A stretch of DNA of 64,000 nt from Halisarca cf. caerulea (taxonomy: Eukaryota > Porifera > Demospongiae > Chondrillida > Halisarcidae). The DNA is taken from positions 3,065,511 to 3,129,510 of the forward strand of contig CAUJGJ010000371.1 in the NCBI GenBank assembly GCA_963170055.1, written 5' to 3'. Positions 54,358 to 64,000 of this stretch are shown here, one piece after another; the first letter of the stretch is position 1, and every line of letters starts with the position of its first letter. A program made the translations under genes and the position numbers. The notes beneath the pieces are model-generated. The model was not told where the DNA came from and searched no databases. It saw only the letters and a program-made list of their open reading frames with translations.

Positions 54358-57300
54358 ATTATAAAAATACTTTGTTCACTTTCTGAGATGTTTGAATTTT
54401 CACTATTTCATGCTCTTCTTAATTTTAAAGTAATGTTTCTAACGTTCTTATTTCCAAAAGTAGTTTAAATACTTTGCAAATTTAAAATCTTGCTATTTAT
54501 TCGTTTTAAAAATACTTTGTTCACTTTCTGAGATGTTTGAATTTTGACTATGTTCATGCTCTTCTTAATTTTAAAGTAATGTTTCTAACGTTCGTATTTC
54601 CAAAAGTTGTTTAAATACTTTGCAAATTTAAAATCTTGCTATTTGTTCGTTATAAAAATACTTTGTTCACTTTCTGCGATGTTTGAATTTTGACTATTTC
54701 ATGCTCTTCTTAATTTTAAAGTAATGTTTCTAACGTTCTTATTTCCAAAAGTTGTTTAAATACTTTGCAAAATTAAAATCTTGCTATTTGTTCGTTATAA
54801 AAATACTTTGTTCACTTTCTGAGATGTTTGAATTTTGACTATTTCATGCTCTTCTTAATTTTAAAGTAATTGTTTCTAACGTTCATATTTCCAAAAGTTG
54901 TTTAAATACTTTGCAAATTTAAAATCTTGCTATTTGTTCGTTTTAAAAAATACTTTTGTTCACTTTCTGAGGTGTTTGAATTTTGACTATTTCATGCTCT
55001 TCTTAATTTTAAAGTAATGTTTTCTAACGTTCTTATTTCCAAAAGTAGTTTAAATACTTTGCAAATTTAAAATCTTGCTATTTGTTCATTATAAAAATAC
55101 TTTGTTCACTTTCTGAGATGTTTGAATTTTCACTATTTCATGCTCTTCTTAATTTTAAAGTAATGTTTCTAACGTTCTTATTTCCAAAAGTAGTTTAAAT
55201 ACTTTGCAAATTTAAAATCTTGCTATTTATTCGTTTTTAAAAATACTTTGTTCACTTTCTGAGATGTTTGAATTTTTGACTATTTCATGCTCTTCTTAAT
55301 TTTAAAGTAATGTTTCTAACGTTCGTATTTCCAAAAGTTGTTTAAATACTTTGCAAATTTAAAATCTTGCTATTTGTTCGTTATAAAAATACTTTGTTCA
55401 CTTTCTGCGATGTTTGAATTTTGACTATTTCATGCTCTTCTTAATTTTAAAGTAATGTTTCTAACGTTCTTATTTCCAAAAGTTGTTTAAATACTTTGCA
55501 AAATTAAAATCTTGCTATTTGTTCGTTATAAAAATACTTTTGTTCACTTTCTGAGATGTTTGAATTTTGACTATTTCATGCTCTTCTTAATTTTAAAGTA
55601 AAGTTTCTAACGTTCTTATTTCCAAAACTAGTTTAAATACTTTGCAAATTTAAAATCTTGCTATTTGTTCGTGTTTTAAAATACTTTGTTCACTTTCTGA
55701 GATGTTTGAATTTTGACTATTTCATGCTCTTCTTAATTTTAAAGTAATGTTTCTAACGTTCTTATTTCCAAAAGTTGTTTAAATACTTTGCAAATTTAAA
55801 ATCTTGCTATTTGTTCGTTTTAAAAATACTTTGTTCACTTTCTGAGGTGTTTGAATTTTGACTATTTCATGCTCTTCTTAATTTTAAAGTAATGTTTCTA
55901 ACGTTCTTATTTCCAAAAGTAGTTTAAATACTTTGCAAATTTAAAATCTTGCTATTTGTTCATTATAAAAATACTTTGTTCACTTTCTGAGATGTTTGAA
56001 TTTTCACTATTTCATGCTCTTCTTAAGTTTAAAGTAATGTTTCTAACGTTCTTATTTCCAAAAAGTAGTTAAATACTTTGCAAATTTAAAATCTGTGCTA
56101 TTTATTCGTTTTAAAAATACTTTGTTCACTTTCTGAGATGTTTGAATTTTGACTATTTCATGCTCTTCTTAATTTTAAAGTAATGTTTCTAACGTTCGTA
56201 TTTCCAAAAGTTTGTTTAAATACTTTGCAAATTTAAAATCTTGCTATTTGTTCGTTATAAAAATACTTTGTTCACTTTCTGCGATGTTTGAATTTTGACT
56301 ATTTCATGCTCTTCTTAATTTTAAAGTAATGTTTCTAACGTTCTTATTTCCAAAAGTTGTTTAAATACTTTGCAAAATTAAAATCTTGCTATTTGTTCGT
56401 TATAAAAATACTTTGTTCACTTTCTGAGATGTTTTGAATTTTGACTATTTCATGCTCTTCTTAATTTTAAAGTAAAGTTTCTAACGTTCTTATTTCCAAA
56501 AGTTGTTTAAATACTTTGCAAATTTAAAATCTTGCTATTTGGTTCGTTTTAAAAATACTTTGTTCACTTTCTGAGATGTTTGAATTTTGACTATTTCATG
56601 CTCTTCTTAATTTTAAAGTAATGTTCTAACGTTCTTATTTCCAAAAGTTGTTTAAATACTTTGCAAATTTAAAATCTTGCTATTTGTTCGTTTTAAAAAT
56701 ACTTTGTTCATTTTCTGAGATGCTTGAATTTTGACTATTTCATGCTCTTCTTAATTTTAAAGTAATGTTTCTAACGTTCTTATTTCCAAAAGTTGTTTAA
56801 ATACTTTGCAAATTTAAAATCTTGCTATTTGTTCGTTATAAAAATACTTTGTTCACTTTCTGAGATGTTTGAATTTTGACTATTTCATGCTCTTCTTAAT
56901 TTTAAAGTAATGTTTCTAACGTTCTTATTTCCAAAAGTAGTTTAAATACTTTGCAAATTTAAAATCTTGCTATTTGTTCGTTATAAAATACTTTGTTCAC
57001 TTTCTGAGATGTTTGAATTTTGACTATTTCATGCTCTTCTTAATTTTAAAGTAATGTTTCTAACGTTCTTATTTCCAAAAGTAGTTTTAAATACTTTGCA
57101 AATTTAAAATCTTGCTATTTGTTCGTTATAAAAATACTTTGTTCACCTTTCTGAGATGTTTGAATTTTGACTATTTCATGCTCTTCTTAATTTTAAAGTA
57201 ATGTTTTCTAACGTTCTTATTTCCAAAAGTTGTTTAAATACTTTGCAAATTTAAAATCTTGCTATTTGTTCGTTTTAAAAAATACTTTGTTCATTTTCTG

Positions 57301-57575
57301 AGATGCTTGAATTTTGACTATTTCATGCTCTTCTTAATTTTTAAAGTAATGTTTCTAACGTTCTTATTTCCAAAAGTTGTTTAAATACTTTGCAAATTTA
57401 AAATCTTGCTATTTGTTCGTTATAAAAATACTTTGTTCACTTTCTGAGATGTTTGAATTTTGACTATTTCATGCTCTTCTTAATTTTAAAGTAATGTTTC
57501 TAACGTTCTTATTTCAAAAGTAGTTTAAATACCTTTGCAAATTTAAAATCTTGCTATTTGTTCGTTTATAAAAAT
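54240..57575. other. Indel-rich patch, probable assembly or consensus error zone
   Basis: About 26 single-base gains or losses fall here, besides the 17-bp deletion. Examples are G gained near 54552, T near 54871, extra A and T near 54946-54956, T near 55021, T near 55234 and 55272, T near 55541, GTG for G at 55671, mixed changes at 56062-56095, G near 56541, T lost near 56624, A lost near 56989, C lost near 57515 and T gained near 57565. Most lie in runs of A or T. Monomer lengths range from 128 to 148 bp. HOR order is preserved through the patch, so the large-scale structure is probably right. Outside it, 60 kb contains only five indels. Net length change over the 24 monomers 54230-57709 is zero. 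Confidence 0.85.
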
Positions 57576-60500
57576 ACTTTGTTCACTTTCTGAGATGTTT
57601 GAATTTTGACTATTTCATGCTCTTCTTAATTTTAAAGTAATGTTTCTAACGTTCTTATTTCCAAAAGTTGTTTAAATACTTTGCAAAATTAAAATCTTGC
57701 TATTTGTTCGTTATAAAAATACTTTGTTCACTTTCTGAGATGTTTGAATTTTGACTATTTCATGCTCTTCTTAATTTTAAAGTAAAGTTTCTAACGTTCT
57801 TATTTCCAAAAGTAGTTTAAATACTTTGCAAATTTAAAATCTTGCTATTTGTTCGTTTTAAAAATACTTTGTTCACTTTCTGAGATGTTTGAATTTTGAC
57901 TATTTCATGCTCTTCTTAATTTTAAAGTAATGTTTCTAACGTTCTTATTTCCAAAAGTTGTTTAAATACTTTGCAAATTTAAAATCTTGCTATTTGTTCG
58001 TTTTAAAAATACTTTGTTCATTTTCTGAGATGCTTGAATTTTGACTATTTCATGCTCTTCTTAATTTTAAAGTAATGTTTCTAACGTTCTTATTTCCAAA
58101 AGTTGTTTAAATACTTTGCAAATTTAAAATCTTGCTATTTGTTCGTTATAAAAATACTTTGTTCACTTTCTGAGATGTTTGAATTTTGACTATTTCATGC
58201 TCTTCTTAATTTTAAAGTAATGTTTCTAACGTTCTTATTTCCAAAAGTAGTTTAAATACTTTGCAAATTTAAAATCTTGCTATTTGTTCGTTATAAAAAT
58301 ACTTTGTTCACTTTCTGAGATGTTTGAATTTTGACTATTTCATGCTCTTCTTAATTTTAAAGTAATGTTTCTAACGTTCTTATTTCCAAAAGTAGTTTAA
58401 ATACTTTGCAAATTTAAAATCTTGCTATTTGTTCGTTATAAAAATACTTTGTTCACTTTCTGAGATGTTTGAATTTTGACTATTTCATGCTCTTCTTAAT
58501 TTTAAAGTAATGTTTCTAACGTTCTTATTTCCAAAAGTTGTTTAAATACTTTGCAAATTTAAAATCTTGCTATTTGTTCGTTATAAAAATACTTTGTTCA
58601 TTTTCTGAGATGCTTGAATTTTGACTATTTCATGCTCTTCTTAATTTTAAAGTAATGTTTCTAACGTTCTTATTTCCAAAAGTTGTTTAAATACTTTGCA
58701 AATTTAAAATCTTGCTATTTGTTCGTTATAAAAATACTTTGTTCACTTTCTGAGATGTTTGAATTTTGACTATTTCATGCTCTTCTTAATTTTAAAGTAA
58801 TGTTTCTAACGTTCTTATTTCCAAAAGTAGTTTAAATACTTTGCAAATTTAAAATCTTGCTATTTGTTCGTTATAAAAATACTTTGTTCACTTTCTGAGA
58901 TGTTTGAATTTTGACTATTTCATGCTCTTCTTAATTTTAAAGTAATGTTTCTAACGTTCTTATTTCCAAAAGTTGTTTAAATACTTTGCAAAATTAAAAT
59001 CTTGCTATTTGTTCGTTATAAAAATACTTTGTTCACTTTCTGAGATGTTTGAATTTTGACTATTTCATGCTCTTCTTAATTTTAAAGTAAAGTTTCTAAC
59101 GTTCTTATTTCCAAAAGTTGTTTAAATACTTTGCAAATTTAAAATCTTGCTATTTGTTCGTTTTAAAAATACTTTGTTCACTTTCTGAGATGTTTGAATT
59201 TTGACTATTTCATGCTCTTCTTAATTTTAAAGTAATGTTTCTAACGTTCTTATTTCCAAAAGTTGTTTAAATACTTTGCAAATTTAAAATCTTGCTATTT
59301 GTTCGTTTTAAAAATACTTTGTTCATTTTCTGAGATGCTTGAATTTTGACTATTTCATGCTCTTCTTAATTTTAAAGTAATGTTTCTAACGTTCTTATTT
59401 CCAAAAGTTGTTTAAATACTTTGCAAATTTAAAATCTTGCTATTTGTTCGTTATAAAAATACTTTGTTCACTTTCTGAGATGTTTGAATTTTGACTATTT
59501 CATGCTCTTCTTAATTTTAAAGTAATGTTTCTAACGTTCTTATTTCCAAAAGTAGTTTAAATACTTTGCAAATTTAAAATCTTGCTATTTGTTCGTTATA
59601 AAAATACTTTGTTCACTTTCTGAGATGTTTGAATTTTGACTATTTCATGCTCTTCTTAATTTTAAAGTAATGTTTCTAACGTTCTTATTTCCAAAAGTAG
59701 TTTAAATACTTTGCAAATTTAAAATCTTGCTATTTGTTCGTTATAAAAATACTTTGTTCACTTTCTGAGATGTTTGAATTTTGACTATTTCATGCTCTTC
59801 TTAATTTTAAAGTAATGTTTCTAACGTTCTTATTTCCAAAAGTTGTTTAAATACTTTGCAAATTTAAAATCTTGCTATTTGTTCGTTTTAAAAATACTTT
59901 GTTCATTTTCTGAGATGCTTGAATTTTGACTATTTCATGCTCTTCTTAATTTTAAAGTAATGTTTCTAACGTTCTTATTTCCAAAAGTTGTTTAAATACT
60001 TTGCAAATTTAAAATCTTGCTATTTGTTCGTTATAAAAATACTTTGTTCACTTTCTGAGATGTTTGAATTTTGACTATTTCATGCTCTTCTTAATTTTAA
60101 AGTAATGTTTCTAACGTTCTTATTTCCAAAAGTAGTTTAAATACTTTGCAAATTTAAAATCTTGCTATTTGTTCGTTATAAAAATACTTTGTTCACTTTC
60201 TGAGATGTTTGAATTTTGACTATTTCATGCTCTTCTTAATTTTAAAGTAATGTTTCTAACGTTCTTATTTCCAAAAGTTGTTTAAATACTTTGCAAAATT
60301 AAAATCTTGCTATTTGTTCGTTATAAAAATACTTTGTTCACTTTCTGAGATGTTTGAATTTTGACTATTTCATGCTCTTCTTAATTTTAAAGTAAAGTTT
60401 CTAACGTTCTTATTTCCAAAAGTAGTTTAAATACTTTGCAAATTTAAAATCTTGCTATTTGTTCGTTTTAAAAATACTTTGTTCACTTTCTGAGATGTTT

Positions 60501-61624
60501 GAATTTTGACTATTTCATGCTCTTCTTAATTTTAAAGTAATGTTTCTAACGTTCTTATTTCCAAAAGTTGTTTAAATACTTTGCAAATTTAAAATCTTGC
60601 TATTTGTTCGTTTTAAAAATACTTTGTTCATTTTCTGAGATGCTTGAATTTTGACTATTTCATGCTCTTCTTAATTTTAAAGTAATGTTTCTAACGTTCT
60701 TATTTCCAAAAGTTGTTTAAATACTTTGCAAATTTAAAATCTTGCTATTTGTTCGTTATAAAAATACTTTGTTCACTTTCTGAGATGTTTGAATTTTGAC
60801 TATTTCATGCTCTTCTTAATTTTAAAGTAATGTTTCTAACGTTCTTATTTCCAAAAGTAGTTTAAATACTTTGCAAATTTAAAATCTTGCTATTTGTTCG
60901 TTATAAAAATACTTTGTTCACTTTCTGAGATGTTTGAATTTTGACTATTTCATGCTCTTCTTAATTTTAAAGTAATGTTTCTAACGTTCTTATTTCCAAA
61001 AGTAGTTTAAATACTTTGCAAATTTAAAATCTTGCTATTTGTTCGTTATAAAAATACTTTGTTCACTTTCTGAGATGTTTGAATTTTGACTATTTCATGC
61101 TCTTCTTAATTTTAAAGTAATGTTTCTAACGTTCTTATTTCCAAAAGTTGTTTAAATACTTTGCAAATTTAAAATCTTGCTATTTGTTCGTTATAAAAAT
61201 ACTTTGTTCATTTTCTGAGATGCTTGAATTTTGACTATTTCATGCTCTTCTTAATTTTAAAGTAATGTTTCTAACGTTCTTATTTCCAAAAGTTGTTTAA
61301 ATACTTTGCAAATTTAAAATCTTGCTATTTGTTCGTTATAAAAATACTTTGTTCACTTTCTGAGATGTTTGAATTTTGACTATTTCATGCTCTTCTTAAT
61401 TTTAAAGTAATGTTTCTAACGTTCTTATTTCCAAAAGTAGTTTAAATACTTTGCAAATTTAAAATCTTGCTATTTGTTCGTTATAAAAATACTTTGTTCA
61501 CTTTCTGAGATGTTTGAATTTTGACTATTTCATGCTCTTCTTAATTTTAAAGTAATGTTTCTAACGTTCTTATTTCCAAAAGTTGTTTAAATACTTTGCA
61601 AATTTAAAATCTTGCTATTTGTTC
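56399..61624 (+). repeat. 18-mer HOR (2610 bp) built of two diverged 9-mers, two copies
   Basis: Four 9-mers start at 56399, 57710, 59015 and 60320, each running: a77; t4; t4+t22+c34; a105; a105; plain; t22+c34; a105; plain, with a124 in the last unit except at 61480. Two alleles alternate. The first unit has t105 in 9-mers one and three but a105 in two and four. The seventh unit has t4 in one and three (57272, 59885) but a4 in two and four (58580, 61190). The true repeat is therefore an 18-mer, 56399-59014 and 59015-61624. The first is 2616 bp because its left half lies in the indel-rich patch. Confidence 0.85.
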
Positions 61625-62349
61625 GTTTTAAATATACTTTGTTCATTTTCTGAGATGCTTGAATTTTGACTATTTCATGCTCTTCTTAATTTTAAAGTAA
61701 AGTTTCTAACGTTCTTATTTCCCAAAGTAGTTTAAATACTTTGCAAATTTAAAATCTTGCTATTTGTTCGTTTTAAAAATACTTTGTTCACTTTCTGAGA
61801 TGTTTGAATTTTGACTATTTCATGCTCTTCTTAATTTTAAAGTAATGTTTCTAACGTTCTTATTTCCAAAAGTTGTTTAAATACTTTGCAAATTTAAAAT
61901 CTTGCTATTTGTTCGTTATAAAAATACTTTGTTCACTTTCTGAGATGTTTGAATTTTGACTATTTCATGCTCTTCTTAATTTTAAAGTAATGTTTCTAAC
62001 GTTCTTATTTCCAAAAGTAGTTTAAATACTTTGCAAATTTAAAATCTTGCTATTTGTTCGTTATAAAAATACTTTGTTCACTTTCTGAGATGTTTGAATT
62101 TTGACTATTTCATGCTCTTCTTAATTTTAAAGTAATGTTTCTAACGTTCTTATTTCCAAAAGTTGTTTAAATACTTTGCAAATTTAAAATCTTGCTATTT
62201 GTTCGTTTTAAATATACTTTGTTCATTTTCTGAGATGCTTGAATTTTGACTATTTCATGCTCTTCTTAATTTTAAAGTAAAGTTTCTAACGTTCTTATTT
62301 CCAAAAGTAGTTTAAATACTTTGCAAATTTAAAATCTTGCTATTTGTTC

Positions 62350-62495
62350 GTTTTAAAAATACTTTGTTCACTTTCTGAGATGTTTGAATTTTGACTATTT
62401 CATGCTCTTCTTAATTTTAAAGTAATGTTTCTAACGTTCTTATTTCCAAAAGTAGTTTAAATACTTTGCAAATTAAAAAATCTTGCTATTTGTTC
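62350..62495 (+). repeat. 146-bp monomer with duplicated insertion allele
   Basis: Near 62471 the AAATTTAAAATC segment reads AAATTAAAAAATC, a T-to-A change with one added A. The unit at 63801-63946 has the identical change, ten monomers later. These are the only indels after 57.6 kb, and their sharing supports a real allele copied by HOR duplication, unlike the unshared indels at 54.2-57.6 kb. Confidence 0.85.
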
Positions 62496-63946
62496 GTTTT
62501 AAAAATACTTTGTTCACTTTCTGAGATGTTTGAATTTTGACTATTTCATGCTCTTCTTAATTTTAAAGTAATGTTTCTAACGTTCTTATTTCCAAAAGTA
62601 GTTTAAATAATTTGCAAATTTAAAATCTTGCTATTTGTTCGTTATAAAAATACTTTGTTCACTTTCTGAGATGTTTGAATTTTGACTATTTCATGCTCTT
62701 CTTAATTTTAAAGTAATGTTTCTAACGTTCTTATTTCCAAAAGTAGTTTAAATACTTTGCAAATTTAAAATCTTGCTATTTGTTCGTTATAAAAATACTT
62801 TGTTCACTTTCTGAGATGTTTGAATTTTGACTATTTCATGCTCTTCTTAATTTTAAAGTAATGTTTCTAACGTTCTTATTTCCAAAAGTTGTTTAAATAC
62901 TTTGCAAATTTAAAATCTTGCTATTTGTTCGTTTTAAAAATACTTTGTTCACTTTCTGAGGTGTTTGAATTTTGACTATTTCATGCTCTTCTTAATTTTA
63001 AAGTAATGTTTCTAACGTTCTTATTTCCAAAAGTAGTTTAAATACTTTGCAAATTTAAAATCTTGCTATTTGTTCATTATAAAAATACTTTGTTCACTTT
63101 CTGAGATGTTTGAATTTTGACTATTTCATGCTCTTCTTAATTTTAAAGTAATGTTTCTAACGTTCTTATTTCCAAAAGTAGTTTAAATACTTTGCAAATT
63201 TAAAATCTTGCTATTTGTTCGTTTTAAAAATACTTTGTTCACTTTCTGAGATGTTTGAATTTTGACTATTTCATGCTCTTCTTAATTTTAAAGTAATGTT
63301 TCTAACGTTCTTATTTCCAAAAGTAGTTTAAATACTTTGCAAATTTAAAATCTTGCTATTTGTTCATTATAAAAATACTTTGTTCACTTTCTGAGATGTT
63401 TGAATTTTGACTATTTCATGCTCTTCTTAATTTTAAAGTAATGTTTCTAACGTTCTTATTTCCAAAAGTAGTTTAAATACTTTGCAAATTTAAAATCTTG
63501 CTATTTGTTCGTTATAAAAATACTTTGTTCACTTTCTGAGATGTTTGAATTTTGACTATTTCATGCTCTTCTTAATTTTAAAGTAATGTTTCTAACGTTC
63601 TTATTTCCAAAAGTTGTTTAAATACTTTGCAAATTTAAAATCTTGCTATTTGTTCGTTTTAAATATACTTTGTTCATTTTCTGAGATGCTTGAATTTTGA
63701 CTATTTCATGCTCTTCTTAATTTTAAAGTAAAGTTTCTAACGTTCTTATTTCCAAAAGTAGTTTAAATACTTTGCAAATTTAAAATCTTGCTATTTGTTC
63801 GTTTTAAAAATACTTTGTTCACTTTCTGAGATGTTTGAATTTTGACTATTTCATGCTCTTCTTAATTTTAAAGTAATGTTTCTAACGTTCTTATTTCCAA
63901 AAGTAGTTTAAATACTTTGCAAATTAAAAAATCTTGCTATTTGTTC

Positions 63947-64000
63947 GTTTTAAAAATACTTTGTTCACTTTCTGAGATGTTTGAATTTTGACTATTTCAT
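63947..64000 (+). repeat. Partial monomer cut by the window edge
   Basis: The first 54 bases of a t4 monomer end at CATTTCAT-like position 54, so the array is not finished at this edge. By comparison with the unit after 62350, it should correspond to the unit at 62496. Confidence 0.9.

Larger units (their letters stand above)
48865..56398 (+). repeat. 21-mer HOR (3045 bp), about 2.5 copies
   Basis: Copies start at 48865, 51910 and 54940. Letters: A is t4+g31+a105; B is a1+c44+a105 ending a142; C is t4+g91; D is c29+a124; E is plain with a91; F is a77+a105; G is t4 plain. Each copy is a chain of four blocks starting with A: ABCDFG, ABCDE, AB(C/D hybrid)FG and ABCDE, which are 6, 5, 5 and 5 units. 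The first two complete copies agree in every type. A visible exception is g108 at 49300. Copy two is 3030 bp because of the 17-bp deletion at 54245 and two 1-bp insertions. Copy three breaks off at 56399, where an a77 unit replaces E. Confidence 0.9.
1..64000 (+). repeat. 145-bp tandem satellite array filling the whole window
   Basis: The GTTATAAAAA/GTTTTAAAAA start motif recurs every 145 bp (1, 146, 291, 436 and so on). Tracking it through the window gives 441 complete monomers and a 54-bp remainder, all in the same orientation, with no insertion of foreign sequence. Neighbouring monomers usually differ at only a few of the 145 positions. Base composition is 24% GC with T far exceeding A on this strand. 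Stops close all six frames within each monomer (for example TGA at monomer positions 27, 36 and 43, and TAA at 5, 74, 83 and 109), so no gene is possible beyond very short chance ORFs. Arrays of this size and uniformity are known from eukaryotic centromeric and heterochromatic satellites. A centromeric role is inferred, not shown. The whole window is gene-free. Confidence 0.99.
61625..64000 (+). repeat. 4-mer then 10-mer HOR, running off the right edge
   Basis: The t9+t22+c34+a77+a105 unit, last seen at 36105, returns at 61625, 62205 and 63656. The first interval is 4 monomers (580 bp) and the second 10 (1451 bp). The units after 62205 and 63656 share an unusual 1-bp insertion with a T-to-A change (AAATTAAAAAATC, near 62471-62480 and 63922-63931), so they are copies of one another. 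The 10-mer contains an extra stretch with g31 and a1 units (62931-63510). The array continues beyond 64000. Confidence 0.8.

Noticed and set aside
1..64000. CRISPR array
   Set aside because: The repeats are contiguous with no unique spacers. The unit is 145 bp and varies at shared sites, and no cas genes are present.
1..64000. Protein-coding genes, including repeat proteins
   Set aside because: 145 is not a multiple of three, so any frame passes through all three phases, and TAA or TGA in every phase on the + strand, with TTA, CTA or TCA on the other, closes each within a monomer or so.
1..64000. Telomeric or simple microsatellite repeats
   Set aside because: No TTAGGG, TTTAGGG or similar short-unit runs were seen; the shortest true period is 145 bp.
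1..64000. Transposon or retroelement insertions
   Set aside because: The monomer phase is unbroken apart from small indels, so nothing longer than a few bases is inserted anywhere.
1..64000. tRNA, rRNA or other structured RNA genes
   Set aside because: No GC-rich stems or conserved tRNA box sequences are visible; the palindromes present (AACGTT, TTTAAA, AAATTT) are short.
1..64000. Assigning a species or a named satellite family
   Set aside because: Monomer length and AT richness occur in many plants and animals. I do not recognise this sequence securely, and a database search would be needed.
1..64000. The entire array being an assembly artefact
   Set aside because: HOR copies carry orderly, domain-specific alleles and private variants that a collapsed or looped assembly would not produce; only the 54.2-57.6 kb patch looks unreliable. 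Total copy number could still be wrong.

Overview
The whole 64 kb window is one uninterrupted satellite DNA array. A 145-bp monomer repeats head to tail in one orientation: 441 complete monomers starting at base 1, plus a 54-bp partial copy at 63947-64000. There is no unique sequence, gene, RNA gene, mobile element or flank. Only a eukaryotic nuclear genome, at a centromeric, pericentromeric or other heterochromatic block, is known to carry arrays like this, so the window probably comes from a long-read assembly. The sequence does not let me name the lineage. Monomer positions below count from the G of GTTATAAAAA at window base 1. The consensus monomer has T 69, A 41, C 19 and G 16 (24% GC), so the + strand is strongly T-rich. 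Every frame on both strands is closed by stop codons inside each monomer.

Monomers differ at a few recurrent sites: 1 (g/a/t), 4 (a/t), 9 (a/t), 22 (c/t), 23 (t/c/a), 29 (a/c), 31 (a/g/t), 34 (t/c), 44 (g/c), 62 (t/g), 77 (t/a), 82 (c/g), 91 (t/g/a/c), 105 (t/a/g), 124 (t/a) and 142 (g/a/c). Combinations of these alleles recur in a fixed order at multiples of 145 bp, so the array is built of higher-order repeats (HORs). Left to right: a more diverged segment (1-5654); short 3-, 5- and 7/8-mer HORs (5.8-10.3 kb); an 11/10-mer (10.7-13.2 kb); a 19-mer giving way to an 8-mer (13.2-19.9 kb); a 6-mer duplication (21.6-23.3 kb); a cassette amplified at 7-, 9-, 13- and 15-monomer intervals (24.4-32.2 kb); a 14-mer (about 33.2-36.4 kb); an 11-mer with a 4-mer duplication (36.5-40.0 kb); a family marked by 29c+31t with repeat lengths of 15, 11, 10, 8, 9 and 8 monomers (40.0-48.9 kb); a 21-mer of 3045 bp (48.9-56.4 kb); an 18-mer made of two diverged 9-mers (56.4-61.6 kb); and a 4/10-mer domain (61.6 kb to the end). 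Hybrid monomers at several junctions show that the array grew by unequal exchange between misaligned monomers.

The most practical observation concerns sequence quality. Between about 54.24 and 57.57 kb there are roughly 26 small indels, mostly in homopolymers, and one 17-bp deletion. The preceding 54 kb has three indels and the following 6.4 kb has two, which are identical to each other. This looks like an unpolished or patched stretch of assembly rather than biology. I found no sign of a gene-encoded novel system. The interest lies in the HOR architecture and its evolution. Monomer types and positions were read by eye, so allele calls of individual monomers may contain occasional slips, but the 145-bp phase was checked at many points.
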